64,000 nucleotides of DNA from Amborella trichopoda (GCF_000471905.2 NW_006497658.1:2129034-2193033); one strand, 5' to 3'; shown: positions 12,947 through 26,147, numbered from the stretch's first letter. Translations and numbers: made by a program. Notes: a model not told the origin generated them from the sequence alone.

Positions 12947-13831
12947 ATGGGTTCTAAGTTTCTCTTGATGCTATGCACTATCATGCTTGCCATCCCTCTC
13001 AACTCCTCAGAGGTGGCAGCCGGGGAAGTTGAGAAAAAACCAACCAAGAAAGAAGAGAAAACCAGTAAGTAGCATTCTCATATTTGCCAAGGATTGAAGG
13101 AGTTTTTTGATTTATCATAAAAATATTTAGACATTTGTTTTTAGAGTTTTAAGACTAGGCCGAGGTCACTAGGAATTGGCCCTAAGGGTGAGCCGAGTTT
13201 TAATTTTTTCGTTAGTAGGGCACTACCCTAAAGATTGGGGGCATTGCCCCTACTAACGAAAAACAAAAAAAAAATGGACCAAAGATTGCATCTGCATACC
13301 CAGGGGTGATTTTGAAAAATAAAAAAGTTAAGTTGACCGGCTTTCTTTTGTAATTTCCACTTAGAAATGAAGCATTTCCTATTTCTAGAAAAACTTGGAT
13401 ATGGCGAGCTAGCTCACATATGTTTGTCAAGTGCAGATGAAGTTATTGTAGAGGAGGATGCACATACAGAGCAATATGGTGGATATGGCCCTGATTATGG
13501 TGGCGGATCCCCCGGCTACGGTGGGCGTGGTGGTGGGTACCCTGGATACGGCGGAAACCCAGGCTACGGTGGAAACCCTGGATACGGCGGAAACCCTGGA
13601 TACGGCGGAAACCCAGGCTACGGTGGAAACCCTGGTTACGGCGGAAACCCAGGCTATGGTGGGCGTGGCGGTGGAAACGGCCCCGGCAACGGTGGTGGGC
13701 ATGGAGGCTATGGATGCGGCCCCTACAGACGCCGATGCTGTGGCTATAGGAGGTGCTACTGTTGCTCGCAAGCCGAGTTCGAGGCCCTGGCCAAAACACA
13801 AGTGAACACTGAGGCCAAGCCCCATAACTAG
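12947..13831 (+). CDS. Cysteine-tailed glycine-rich cell-wall protein
   Basis: I model two exons, 12947-13064 and 13437-13831, with a donor CCA|GTAAGT and an acceptor GTGCAG. The exon 1 remainder of one base joins exon 2 in the frame that stays open to TAG at 13829-13831, giving about 170 residues. Residues 1-25 form a signal peptide (MGSKFLLMLCTIMLAIPLN, then SSEVAA). A Lys/Glu-rich linker (about 26-40) and an acidic EVIVEED segment follow. Next is a Gly/Tyr domain with six consecutive NPGYGG units (18-bp repeats, about 13555-13662). The C-terminal part has six cysteines (CGPYRRRCCGYRRCYCC). This is the architecture of plant class II glycine-rich proteins, which are secreted and usually act in the cell wall or bind wall-associated receptors. 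That function is inferred from family. A broken paralogue lies at 33750-36909. No transcript evidence is available here; the intron could be slightly different. Confidence 0.78.
13555..13662 (+). repeat. 18-bp coding minisatellite (NPGYGG x6)
   Basis: Six tandem 18-bp units encode NPGYGG inside the glycine-rich gene. Units are nearly identical, with alternation between GGATACGGC and GGCTACGGT forms that suggests duplication of pairs. The paralogue at 36.7 kb has only one or two recognisable units, so the array expanded here or contracted there. Confidence 0.85.
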
Positions 13832-13888
13832 GCCAATAAGTTCAGTGCATGCTTCTTTTATTAGCGTGAATAAGGAGCACCTTGAGTG

Positions 13889-13894
13889 AATAAA
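13889..13894 (+). terminator. Polyadenylation signal of the glycine-rich gene
   Basis: AATAAA lies 58 bp after the stop codon, preceded by the related AATAAG at about 13869. The same pair is kept in the duplicated copy near 36976-37000. Confidence 0.5.
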
Positions 13895-13996
13895 GAGCAC
13901 CGTGTTGGCTTTCTCAACCGTAAGGCTACGTATAGATGATCTTATGGGTGAGGGACTACAACCATTGCTGGTTCAAGTTTGCTGTGAATTTATAGC

Positions 13997-14688
13997 CCAT
14001 GTGTGACACTTTATATTTCTACTATGTAACTTGAAAATCTTACAAGTTACAGTCATACTATTTTTATGTAGAGAGCTTGTATATTTGTGTGTTTTGGTTT
14101 TGGAGATACCATATCCTAGGGCCGTTTCCATCCAAACTTCTCAGTGATGGATTTTGGATTTAAAATTTAACATCTTGATAGTCTCAATTACCAAAGTGAT
14201 GAATCTGAATAAAAAATTAAATTTTAAATATTAAAAATGGATTTTTTTAGTTTTTTTTTTTAACCATTGTTGTATAGTTGTAGGTAGTTTTGATTGTTTT
14301 TCAAATAATATGTTTCTAAAATTTAAATTCCATTGTCTCCCATTAATAATTATGGTGCTCGAGGATATGAATTGTAGATCCAAAATTCATCAACAAGATG
14401 GATTTTGCAAGGGCACAAATATGAAAATGGAGGCACCAAAATTTTTCCTTATGGTTGATGAGGGAAATTAGTATGGAAACAATTTTAAAAAATATTTCTA
14501 AATTTCTGAATCAGAATGAGCAAAAAAACACTGAGGAAAGGTTGAGTCGGTTCCAATGTCCGTGACAAAGGGTTCCCCCTTCTTACTGCCTTTCCCAATC
14601 ACCTCCCAGTCCATAAGTCCTTTATCATGCATCTAGAAGTAGAAAATGAGACAGTACAATTTTGTTTAATGAGTTGACCAACATAAAT
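13997..14688. other. Non-coding stretch, nothing recognised
   Basis: AT-rich sequence downstream of the glycine-rich gene. No open frame, repeat family or RNA gene can be supported. The homology with block B ends at its left edge. Confidence 0.3.
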
Positions 14689-15720
14689 TCAATTGGCTAA
14701 TAGACTAGGCACATAGAAAGTATTAGAAAGATATAAAGGTGTAATGAGCAATGAGCCAATTTTCGCTACATGGAGGGATGGACCATTTGTAATATGAATG
14801 CTCTGAGTGCTTGTATATGGAACAACTTCTTTTAAGAATGTGAAGTTGCTTATCATATGATTAGAGGAACCAGAATATAATACCCAAGAAGTTTTAAGAT
14901 CGGCCTTACCAAAACCGGAAACGTGGGGTGCTTGTAATGACTTGTTGAAGACATTCTGGTGTGAGAGGAAGCGGCTGACTTGGAAAGGGAAGAAATGTTG
15001 GTGCAGGTGCAGTAGAAGGGCCTCTTGTTTTGGGGTCATTTTATGCATTCAGTGATCAAATGTCCAGCTTCCTTGTAATAGTCGTAGATATTCTTCTTCT
15101 TCCAATTATTAGCTAAATGACCCATCTCCCAACAGTGGTAACACTGACCCTTGTGTATGTCTCGATTTTTTTCCTTTACTTGAATTAGTTTAGAGTACAA
15201 AATCTCTCAAATAATCGCTATAGATTGACAATGACTTTAATCGAGTCTCTTCTACCAATAGTTTAGGAAGATATTAATGTCATGGTTATCTTCCCCATTG
15301 AGAATTGCGGCTTGCACATTCTCAAACTCAGACCTTAGTTTCATTAAAAATTGTTGAGAGTGTGAACGTTGTCTGAGTTTAAGTATTATGTCTATAGCCC
15401 CTACAGGAATCTTGACGTCTATCATATCCATTTCATTCCAAATCATCATCATTGCATAATAAAATCATTGAATACTTTCTTTATTCTTAATTCAATGAAC
15501 TTAATTCTTTCTCTAGTTGATTCATCCTTGCCTCATCAAATTGTTGATATATATGCTTGAACTATTCCCGCATAGCCTTTGTTATGTTTAAAGGGCTCGG
15601 ATTAACAACAATAGAATAAAGTTCTCAAATGACTCCATAAGCCATGTCTTTAACTTTCACATTATTAGTTGTCCACTTGGAATCAATGGCCCCATTTGAC
15701 TGCTAGATTATGAGAGTCCA
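14689..15720 (-). pseudogene. Copia gag-protease fragment
   Basis: Reading the minus strand from high to low coordinates: a decayed gag start (about 15520-15690, including FKHIYQQFDEARMNQLE, with two stops); the gag segment FLMKLRSEFENVQAAILNGE (within 15252-15452), typical of Copia-type gag; two zinc knuckles near 15040-15160 (CYHCWEMGHLANNW, where the last Cys became Trp, then a second with its first two Cys changed to Tyr); and the protease start WVLYSGSSNHM at about 14850-14890 (family form WILDSGAS.HM, with the catalytic Asp replaced by Tyr). The protease segment continues to NTFYVPSLLAN, also a conserved Copia block. No integrase or RT follows in the window. Non-functional. It need not belong to the large LTR family of this window. 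Confidence 0.85.
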
Positions 15721-17007
15721 TGTTTGTTTATTTATTTATTTATTTAAAAAACTTGGTGGAGGGTTTAGTTGAGAGGAGTATGAGAATGACTAGAGAGAGG
15801 TAGAGAAGGATCTTCAAATCAGTATGGTCTCTAGGACCATAAAAAAATGATTGTGTTGGATTGAGTTGAAAACTCACCAATGGGAAAAGAAAAACAAAAA
15901 CAAAAAAAAGGAAAAAAAAACCACGCTCAAGGAAACATAAAGTTAGAGAGAGAAAGCAACATACTCAAATTTTCATTAAAAAAAAAACAAAACAAATTGC
16001 AGATAGAAAGAGCAATGAAAACTCAACAAAGTCACCAAACGAATAGAAAGTCAGGAAGATCCAATAGAGACACAATGGAGACAAAATGAGAGTAACCCAA
16101 TAACGAAATAAAACAATAGGGACGAGAAGTAAAAAGAAAGAGCCCACAGATAAGTGAATGAAAAAAAAAAAAAAAACCAACAAATGTTCAAGAATACCAC
16201 ACAAACTCGTGCATAAACCTAGTCACTGACTGCACTAAAAGCTTGCACAGACTCGTGCAAGATGTAGCACAATAACCACAGCAACGATCCGCCAATGGAA
16301 TGTAAAGGGAGTTAATCGTCAATGGAATGTGAAGGGAGCCATGCAAATGTAAAGCAAAGGTCTTTTAAGAGGTTTGGATTTATCACTAATGGAGAATATC
16401 AACGGATTTAGGGAATCACGTCAATGGAATGGCACAACTAGAAATAAGTAGGCAGGCAACAACCTCTCTCTCGAAACTACAACAACCTATACAACAAATT
16501 CATTCAAACCTATACAACTTCATTCAAACCTATACAACTTCAAAATAGGAATTCGTTATCCTATACAACAAATTCATTCAATCCTATAAAGCTTTGTCCT
16601 TATCTTTACTTTATATACAGGTAGATATTCAAACTACAACAACCTATTTGCTAAAACTACCACCTAATCTCAACCCCAATCCTAATTTTTAAGTACTTTC
16701 TCTCTCTAAAATTTGATATACTTTTTTTCTTTCTAAAAATTTGGCTTACTTTCTCCCACTAAAATTTAAAAATTGAGATAGTTTCTCTCTCTAAAAAGTT
16801 TTTAGGTAATTTCTTTTAAAAAAATTAGGTACTTTCTCTCTCTAAAATTTTCATACCTACCAAATGTGCCCTATGTTTCAAGTCAAGTGGGGCGACGAGT
16901 GGAATCCCTAGGCCTTGGAAATAATAATAAATAAATAAATAAAAAGGTTTTGGTGTGGAAATGAAATCGTGGAAAAATTAAGGGATTTATTTAAGATTTA
17001 ATTTCCA
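15721..17007. other. Non-coding low-complexity stretch
   Basis: This holds short A-rich and TTTA runs (15725-15745), a small tandem repeat built on AACCTATACAAC with ATTCATTC (16480-16580), and repeated CTCTCTCTAAAA blocks (16690-16860). No coding pattern is recognised. Confidence 0.35.
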
Positions 17008-19042
17008 TGAAACTATGAAAAAACAACTCTTTTTCAATTCTTTTTCTTTTTCTTCACGGCTTAGATCACTCATAAGTAGTTTTTTACAATAAATCAACTT
17101 CAAATAAAAGAAATAAATCTAGGATCTCAAGACCTTATGCCATTCAAAACGTCACTTTTCATTAACAAAGAAAAGACAACCTATGATTGGGACTAAAGGA
17201 GACAATAAGTAAACAAGCAAGAAACAAAAGAGGGTGTCAGATATTTGCTTCAACCGGACTTCTTACATCCTACATCAAGTCACCACCTTCCGATGGCATG
17301 GAATCTAATGGTTAACCTTCAATCTCAACCAGGAAAACAAGTTTTGGACAAATCACACCAATGGAATATGAAACCCCTTTGATCACAAACTCTAACCTTA
17401 GGTCAATCCCTTTGATAACCTAGTTTGAGAGATAACTTCTCTTTCTATCAAACCCTAAACACCTTGCCCGAATGTGAGATGGAAGAGATGAGACAAACAC
17501 AATGATAGAGATAGAGTGGGGCGTGTCGCCCTTAGGTTTCTTTGAGGGTGAGAGAGAATCTTCTTATAAGTGGGGCGTACCCCTAATTTTTTGCACAAGA
17601 TAGAGAGAGAGATAAAATCATTTACTAGGGGCATACCCCTCTATTGTATATTGCAGAGAGAAGAGAGAGATTTTAGGTCTATAAGAGATATGGTATACAA
17701 AATATTGGGTGGGGTCCATCTGTTTTTATAGTGCTTGAATAGATTTAGGATATTTTAGGGTTTTTCTTGGCTTGCCACTCATGTGATATTGAATATGCAC
17801 CATTGATCATGGGTGACTTGTCGAGTGAGAGATAATAGCCGTCTATTCCATAGATAGGCCATCAATATCACATGAAATGTACTATAACAATTGTCCCCTA
17901 CTTCCTAAACCATTTTCTTATCAATTAATTCAAATAAGAAATTAATATAAGATGATAGTATCATTTTTTATTTCATGCATAAACCTTCTCATATATACCA
18001 AAAATTTCATTCAAAATTTCCTCAAGGATTAAGCTTTCTTAAAATAATACTTTCTTTTCTTTCAAGCTTTAGAGCATGACCAACAAAATGGAAAGCCAAC
18101 TAGGCGGGGCGTGCCATCCTTTGTGGCACATAATGAGCCCCACCTAATTTGCTATAGTGGGCACATAAGTCCTATTGGGCCTTCCATGCAATTATACTAG
18201 TTTTTTATTTTACAAAAATATAAAATCATTATTTGAATATGTAAATCAATATAAAATCAATATATCTAGTTTTATATGTTCAAATTTGATAAATAAAATA
18301 TCCAAAGATTTAAAAAAATTCAAATAACAATTCTAAAAATCATACATTATTAAAATAAATAAAATTAAATACTTTGATGGGAAAATGATCCATATGGTCT
18401 AGGAATAAATGTGCATTCTACTTCCAACTGTAGACTACGGACCACACATGCATTCTCAAACAGACCCAACGTTGCCATGACTCACAGTCTACGTAGGAGT
18501 TCATTAGTGGGTCACCAAAGTCTAGCCAATGGGCAAGGGGTCGCAGTTCCAGTCTATGGATTTTAGGTTCCTCTGGAGATGAAACCACAGTAATCCTAAC
18601 CTGATGGAATCCATCGCTCGATGGTACATGGGGGTTATCTCTTGTAGATGTATACGCTTCACCCTGAAAGGTGGTTTGCTTTTCTGAAAATGGCTATCAC
18701 TATGGATGTCATGTGATGGTATGCAGATGAGGTTTTGGCTCTATCTTTGAAGGCCTCCATCACACACAAAGGTCACACAGTCCCTCAGTTCACTCTTCCG
18801 GACATACTCCGACCTCATAAAGGGAGGACCCACCAACCCTTATCGGTTTGTATTTTCATGCCTAGGTAACATCAGTTTTTTCCAACCAGACTAACCTAGC
18901 ACGTTAAGTATAGTCCAATATCAGCAAAAATCATTTTATTAGTATGGTCCAAATGGGACCACACTTCCACTGAGTTCATGTTTCACTATGTAATTCATTT
19001 ACAAGCACTCATAAGGTCATTAATGGCTACACATACCCAACA
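17008..19042 (-). mobile_element. Copia-type LTR, copy 3 (3' LTR of the nested element)
   Basis: Minus-orientation LTR of about 2.03 kb. It ends TGAAACTATGAAAAAACAAC at 17008, like TGAAAGTACC at copy 1, and begins TGTTGGGTATGTGTAGCC (complement to 19042). A clean purine tract AAGTGGGAGA (complement 19043-19052) directly precedes its start, marking the 3' LTR. Its partner is copy 4 at 22637-29056. By eye the two differ at roughly one position in eight over their first 350 bp, so the element is old. Confidence 0.85.
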
Positions 19043-19052
19043 TCTCCCACTT
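19043..19052 (-). other. Polypurine tract
   Basis: AAGTGGGAGA on the minus strand abuts the TGTTGGG start of LTR copy 3. This is the expected plus-strand primer of an LTR retroelement in minus orientation. Confidence 0.75.
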
Positions 19053-22000
19053 GGCCTTTGAAGGCCTTATATTCTTTCTTCCTCACTTTCTCTCATTCCC
19101 ATCTCTCTTTCTCGTGTCTCACCAAATCATTACGTGCAAGCCCTGTTGCAAGTGGGTCTGCTATCACTACCTCTATAAGTATATAGCTAATATTGATCTC
19201 TCCCAATTACAAACTATCTCTCAAGCATTTTCACTAATTCTCTCTCATTATATTAATCATGACTTTCAGCAAAGGATTTATAGAAACAACGCCTCTTTTT
19301 CTTTACTGCTTAGATCTCATCTCGAACATTATCATAGTCTATATTTCATATCGCATCGTGAATCATGGACCTGTTGTGGCAGAAGATCATCATGTACCCT
19401 CATCACATGGGGTCGTATCTCCAAGAGCTCATAGGAGTTCTTCAATCAAGCTGCTCCCTTCTGTAGCCATACAACCAGCGCCACACATCCGAGTTCTATG
19501 GGTGAATAACATTATAGTCTGTTGTTCTAGCTGGCTTGTCAAAAACTAGCAGGTGCTCCCACTAGAATATTTCGTTTTTATGGATCTTTCATGATAGAGT
19601 ACCTCTATATCTGAATATCCAAGCAGCTAAAAAGAATCGTGAGACTGTAGCAGCTCCCACTCAATTAATATATATATGTATATATATATAGCAATTTTAT
19701 GCCTATGTCATGAAGTAGTATAGCAAGTCTTATGCAATACGTAATTCAATGCCCATTAGTTTTACAATGTGCAAAACCTTCTTGAACCACAAAGGTTCAA
19801 TCACACTATTCTTCTTGGTAGTAAATCCATACAAAGTAAGTTATCTAACTAACACAACATGTGTCAATGATGGCTAGCAAGATTACCTTCCTACAAAATT
19901 CCTTATGGTTCATGGTTTAAGGTAATCGTAGATTCTAAATAACTAGAAACATTGGTCAAGGTGTATGAGTATTTAAAACTAGTGCATAAATAAATGATAG
20001 TTTTCTCCCAAGTTTATGAATACCTTCAAGACTCAATGTTTTTCTCTTTTAATAAAAATTATTGACTTTGTATATATACATTCACAAGCAAAAGCTAGAT
20101 AATAGTATGACGGTTTAGAATGATTTTTCATAAAAATATAGTGGACCTTGCAAGACTATGGAGTTTTCTCAAAATCAATTTTATAGACTTCGATTTTTTT
20201 CAAATCATCCAATTTAATTTTAAAATGCATGCTTAGTCTTAAAAAATCACTTTATCACATTCACCTTTAATTATCTACCAAGTCATATTTACAGCCACAA
20301 AAATAAATCATAAAGTCCATATTACAACTTTATCCAAAATAAAAAATGACTAAATAATGGTTATCAAAACCTGACAAAATACTTCTTGTTGGAAAATATG
20401 GAGATTTATCTTAGGATCCTCATCACATTCAATACATCATATTACTAGACGTTTATTAGGAAGATGGTTACTAAGACCGAGTTCCATCAGAACACTCCCT
20501 TCGTGCTTACATATTTGAATGAGCCATATATATTTCTCGTATTTTATATTTAGGCTCAAATCATTTGATCAAATCACATCTCCATGCGTATTACTACCTT
20601 AAATAGTTCATATTCAAGCACAGGGAGACACAAAAACACAGGGTATCTATAAACCGGCTCTTTCAAATTTATTAGTACATATCACCTAATATTCATAAAA
20701 ACAAACATCAAAAAAATAACCAAAGAAGTATATGAAACATAAAATAAAAGGTTACTAAATCCTCTTTCCCTATATGACCTTACTATATAATGTGAGATAG
20801 ATTTCATACCTCAAATCCATGTAGTGTGGTATCTAGGCATTTTTTTTATTCTTTGCTTTTACTAGTTGACAAGCTTTTGTGATTTTGGAAGAGCACACAA
20901 CTGATGGAGAATTTATTCGTCATTGGTTTCACATCACGAAACATCCATCTCTTCGGCACTTGGATTCTCCCTTTCTTATATGAAGAAATACTATATTTCA
21001 TCTCATCATTCCAAATATCACAAATTCGATTTTCTCACTAATCTTTAAAGTTTCTATGCTGCCACCAGGTATCTCTATATATCCATTCATTTTGAAGAAA
21101 TCAAGATATTTTTATAGGTATTGTGTTTTTTCTTCTTTCTATTATTGCCAGATCGAACACTCTTCACATAGAGTGTCAGATCTCGCCAACTCTATATTAC
21201 CTCTCTGAAGTTTTACTATTATAAATCATACTTATGACACACTATAAAACTTTTAAATGAGCACTAAAATGTTCTCCATTATGATGAATCCAAAGATGTG
21301 CATTAATATGTCACATCTTTTAATTTACTGCAGAACATAACATGAGCATCCCAAGATGATATCTCTTAACTCATAAAGAGTTGATCTCACAATCTTTTGA
21401 GTATTGAAATAAACTAAAAAATATAAAATAATACACAATTCTATCCCTAAATCACATCATTTAGTGGATCTACGATTTAATGATATTCACATCATAATAC
21501 AATTTTCTCTGCAAAAAATTAGGTTGCGTAACTCTCAATGAAATAATTGTTTTTCTCAATCTTCAAAGAATTTTATCCTGAAATCTTTTGTGTTGAAAAC
21601 TATACTAAAAAACAAAGCATAACATCCTAGTGTGAATTCCAAATAATATTTTTCCTCAAAGAAATAAAAAAGTGACTTTTATGTCACAAAATAAATCATA
21701 CTGCAGAACTCTAGGATGAATATTATCTAGTAAAATTGTTTTTTCTCTCCACCCACAAGGAATTCCTTTACAAACCTAGTTTATTTGAAAGTAGACACAA
21801 AATGGTAACAAATCTATTTCTACAGGACTCATATCACTATATTAAGAAGGATTGATAAATATAGTTATTCACATCTCAATGAAAACATACTAAATTGCAG
21901 AAAATTTAAGATGACCTCTCTTCAATCCAAAATTTTTATTCCTTTCTTCCCATAGATGTTTCTCTCTCAAATAAATTTTATTAGAAACTAGACTCCAAAT

Positions 22001-22610
22001 GGAAGCTTAAAAACTTAGCGTAGGCTATAAAACATTATGTTAAGGATGTACATAAAATCATGGCTTCCAAGTCATTGAAATAGCTTTCGTTACAGAAAAT
22101 AACACTTGCATGCCCTTCAATAGAATGATCATATCTTTCAAACCACAAGGAGTTTCTTCATGAAACCATTTTTTCTAAGAAAGTAGACTCAATTTGATAA
22201 GTTATAGTCAAATTTTAGATAAAAATAAAATCATATTATTGATGGAAATATTCACGGAACTCAATGGATAGTTCCTGGATTTTGTAGGGTTAGAACTGAC
22301 ACTCTTCATTGATGAATTTATAACTCTCAATTCCCCCATGATCTCCTATTGAAATTTTGCAAATAAATCTTACTCTCAAAAATACATAATATCACTAAAG
22401 TATGCAATAGAAAAATACCTCATTATCTTTTTCATATCATCGCTCCAAAATAACACAGAATACCTATTTTGCAGGTTGCCTTTTCGGTGTTTGAATATTC
22501 CTATAATTCTTCTGGACGTGTATCACTTGACCACAAAAGGTGCGGGCAGCCATATCTTATTCTCAAGAAATATCTAGACTCAAATAAAGAGAAAATGCCA
22601 CTAATGGCAA
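19053..22610 (-). mobile_element. Internal region of LTR element, no coding capacity seen
   Basis: This 3.6-kb stretch lies between the polypurine tract at 19043-19052 and the decayed primer-binding site just below 22637. I read it on both strands for gag, protease, integrase, RT and RNase H motifs and found none. The longest open frames (19051-19434, 19259-19549) have no family features. It is either a non-autonomous LARD-like element or a very decayed one. Confidence 0.6.
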
Positions 22611-22636
22611 CAAATATCAATAGCTCTTATACTAAT
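22611..22636 (-). other. Decayed tRNA-Met primer-binding site
   Basis: CAAATATCAA, then TAGCTCTTATACTAATGAAG here, aligns with CAAATATCAA, then CCTTGCTCTGATACCAATGA, at position 1. The match to the tRNA-Met complement is damaged at two positions. It fixes the 3' end of the upstream LTR at about 22637. Confidence 0.7.
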
Positions 22637-25090
22637 GAAGAAGGACTCGTGTGATCTAGCCGGAGTATATAATTAATTTTTTTCTCTTCCTTTGCAATTC
22701 TTTTTCTTTTACTTCAAAGCTTAGATCACTTACAAGTAGTCCTTTTACAATAAATTAACTTCAAATAAATGAAATAAATTTAAGATCTCAAGACTTGATG
22801 CCATTCAAAACCTCACATTTCAATAACAAAGAAAAGACACAACCTATGCTTGGGAATAAAGAAGACAATAAGTCAATAAACAAGAAACAAAAGAGGGTGT
22901 CAGATATTACCTCAACCAGGTTTCTTATACCTTACACCGAGTCATAACCTTCCAATGGTATAGGATCTAATAGTCAACCTTCAATTTCAATTGGGAAAAC
23001 AAGTTTTGGATAAGCCATACCAATGGAAGATGAACCCTTTTAATCATAAATTCAAACGTTAGGTGAACCCCTTTCATAACCTAGTTTGAGAAATACCTTC
23101 TCTTTCTATCAAACCCTAAACACCTAGCCCCAATGTGAGATGAGAGATGGAAGAGATGAGACAACCACCATGATAGAGATAGAGTGAGGCATAGCCCCCT
23201 TGGGGTTTCTTTAACCGTGAGAGAGAGTTTCCAAGATGAGAGAGAGAGAATCTTCTTCTAAGTGGGGCTTGTCCCTTATTTTTTGAGAGAGAATGACAAA
23301 GAAAATCCTCTACTAGGGGTGTGCCCCTCCATTGTATATTGGAGAGAGAAAAGAGAGAGTTTAGGTGTGTAAGAGACATGCTGTAGAGAATATTTGGTAG
23401 GGTCCATCCATTTTAATAGTACTTGAATAGATTTAGGTTTTTTTAGGGTTTTTCTTTGCTTACCACTCATGTGGGATTGAATACACCATTGATCATGGAT
23501 GACTTGTGGGGATGAGCCATCCATTTCATCGATAGGCCATCAATATCATATGAAATGTGCTAGAACCATTATTCCCCACTTCCTAAACCATTTCCCATCA
23601 ATTGATTTAAATAAGAAATTAATAGAAGATAATATTACCCTTTCTTATTTCATGTATAAGTCTTCTCATGCATACAAAAATTTTCTTTCAAAATTTCCTC
23701 AAGGCTTGAGCTTTCTTAGAACAACACTTTCTTTTCTCCCAAGCTTTAGAGCTTGACCAACAAAATAGAAAGCCACCTGGGTGGGGCTGTTATACATCAT
23801 TTTTAACGTACTTGTATCTCTGGGGTAAATAAGGAGAGAGCCGGTAGTAACCTGGTCTCGCCGGTGCCCAAGACGCCGCCATACCACAGGAGCACTATAG
23901 CAATAAGCCAAAAATTAGGCAACATCTGAAGAAGTGTCAGAATAGTCTCAAATTGCATGATTAGGTAGTTTTGGATACCCTAAGGACACCCATAAAGCTT
24001 CGTCACATTCTAACAAGTTTTGAGTTGATTAGAAAAAACTCAATTTCAAATCAAGTTCTTACCATAGTGAAAATGGACCCTATAATTATAGCCCTATTTT
24101 GTCGGTCTCAAAACAGTATCATACCAACGTCCTTGGATCCAGAACATTAAAAAAACCTCAGGTACCAAATTTCGGCTCAATCGGACCCTCCGGGACCATT
24201 CTGGGCTTAACTTACCAAAAAATGATGGGTTTCACACTATTGGGGTGCAGCCTCGGTAAATTAGTTTTTATTTATGGAATGAAAACTGTGTTTTCTCCTA
24301 ACTTGCTCATTTTGGGTCCAATTAAGCTCAAATTGGGACACGAGCTAGATCTCGACGATACACACGTTTTGACATATGACACGTTTCATGGCATGGCCCA
24401 AAACGTGAGAATTCTTAGAGAAAAGATACATGAAAATTCAAATTTTAAAAAGAAGAACATCTAATTCTTTGAGAGGCCATAGCCAAAGATCCCGTTGTGA
24501 CCGTGCTTCGAAGAGCTTCCATTTGATATAATTTTTGTGAATGATTGGAGGCCGGATGACATCGAATTTTGAGGTTGAAGAAGGAATACTGTTTGGGTTA
24601 CTAGAATCCCAGTTTCCCAAAATTGGAACGTGCTCAAACAGATACCAAAATAGACGAAATTTATCACAAAATGATCGTGATAGTAACCTCTTCAATTTGT
24701 GATCAAAATGAAGCCTCGAAACATCACAAATCATGCCGAATCGGTGGTCGAAGAATCACAAGTTTATGGACTTGGACGGATTTTGGATTCTTCCTTCAAA
24801 CTCGGTTCCAAGACGATCAATAGGTATCAAAACGAGCATAACAATCCAAGCATCGATTCTACGACATTTAATTGCTCGAATTGCCATTGTAAACATCTGA
24901 AAGAGCTCTTGAGGCCTAGGAATGACAAAAGGTTCCTCATAGAGGGATGGTTTTATCATTTGTTGAAAAGTCCTTAGGGGTATTTTGATCATTAATTCAA
25001 AAACTGAGATTAATAATTTTATTCATTAAATGTATAAGTTTCAACAATTTTGGAGTTTTTTTAGTATCCACCCTTATTTTAGAGATACTC

Positions 25091-25098
25091 TATATAAG
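25091..25098 (+). promoter_or_regulatory. Putative TATA box of the solo LTR
   Basis: TATATAAG is followed 40 bp later by AATAAAAAAA. The arrangement suggests the transcription start (U3/R border) of the plus-oriented LTR. No transcript evidence. Confidence 0.4.
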
Positions 25099-25239
25099 CA
25101 AGTAAAGATATTTGTAACCTAAGTTTTGAAGCATAATAAAAAAATTAAGTTTTTGCCCCTTCAAGCATTTGCTTGTCTATAGCTTCTAACTTCAAGATAG
25201 AGGAGAGAGAAAAATTTACCACTTTGAGTAATTGCCCTT

Positions 25240-25440
25240 GGACCTCCCACTTCCAACTCCCAATTTCCGAACCCTCCACCTCCAATTCTCAACTTCCAAG
25301 CCTTCCACTTCCAACTCCCAACTTCCAAAGCTCCCACTTCTAATTCCCAACTTCCAAACCTCCCACTTCTAATTCCCAACTTCCAAACCTCCTACTTTCA
25401 ACTTCCAAACCCCTCAATTCCAGCTCCCAACTCCCTAGAA
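25240..25440 (+). repeat. About 30-bp CT/AC minisatellite in the solo LTR
   Basis: Units of the form CTCCCACTTCYAAYTCCCAA followed by CTTCCAAACC repeat about six times with substitutions. The antisense open frame (rich in Gly, Trp, Glu) is a by-product of the repeat. Confidence 0.75.
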
Positions 25441-25995
25441 CCTCAAATTCCCTAATACCTAGAACCTCAAACTTCCTACTCCCTAGCCTTCCCAACTTCC
25501 TACTTCCTATACCATACACATCATCTTAGATCATCATACACTACCCTAACCCACTTAGGTCCATTCATCTTAGACCTACACCCCAACTTTAACCCCAAAG
25601 GTCAAGACGTCTCTCTAAGGAGCACTCAAAAGGGACCTCAAAGGCACGCATAAACCCAGTCGGCTTAGGTCCACTCTCTCTCTTCTTCCTCTTTCTTCTA
25701 TCTCTCTCTTCTTTCTCTTTCTTCTATTTCTTTCTCTTCATTCCTTCTCTTCTCTCTCTTGTTTAGTTAAAAAGGAGGCCCTTTTGGTTAGTGACTTTTC
25801 GATGGGCTAAGCCCATGACTTCGCTTTCTGAACCCTCCAGTTAACAAGGCGTCGAGCCTAGTACCTTTGTTTGTCTCTTGTAATACCTCTTAGGAGAGGT
25901 TATGCCGAAAGGTCACCCAAATCCCAAGTCTCTTCTTCCTCGCTCTCTTCTTTCTTCTCTCTTCGTTATCTTCTTTGTCTCTCTCTCTCCCCATC

Positions 25996-26116
25996 ACGGA
26001 CCAGCACCAAGGGCGGGTCCTTCTCTCCATCACTCCTCTCTCTCTCTCCCTCTTTTTCCCTCTCTCTCCCTCTCTCTTCCACTCGGACCCAAGATGGGTC
26101 TGAGCCAGCCCTCTTA

Positions 26117-26147
<31 letters not shown>

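Larger units (their letters stand above)
9690..13996 (+). repeat. Segmental duplication, block A
   Basis: This block is collinear with 29400-37107 once the two insertions of block B (30280-32031 and 33836-35880) are removed. Matching landmarks include TATCAACAATACATGATCTT (9706 and 29410), GTGGTCCATGTAGCTGCATC (10241 and 29881), the 11.2-12.0 kb tract against 32.09-32.88 kb, the 12.2-12.7 kb tract against 33.09-33.6 kb, and the glycine-rich gene. Block A holds the intact gene. A 39-bp tandem duplication at 10518-10596 is present in A and absent from B, so it arose later. Confidence 0.85.

Noticed and set aside
13427..13900. Open frames of 115-157 residues antisense to or out of frame with the glycine-rich exon
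   Set aside because: They exist only because an 18-bp repeat stays open in several frames. Composition is repetitive and no splice or start logic supports them.
19051..19549. Two overlapping open frames (127 and 96 residues) after the polypurine tract
   Set aside because: No family motif, and they run against the orientation of the element. Chance frames in an internal region.
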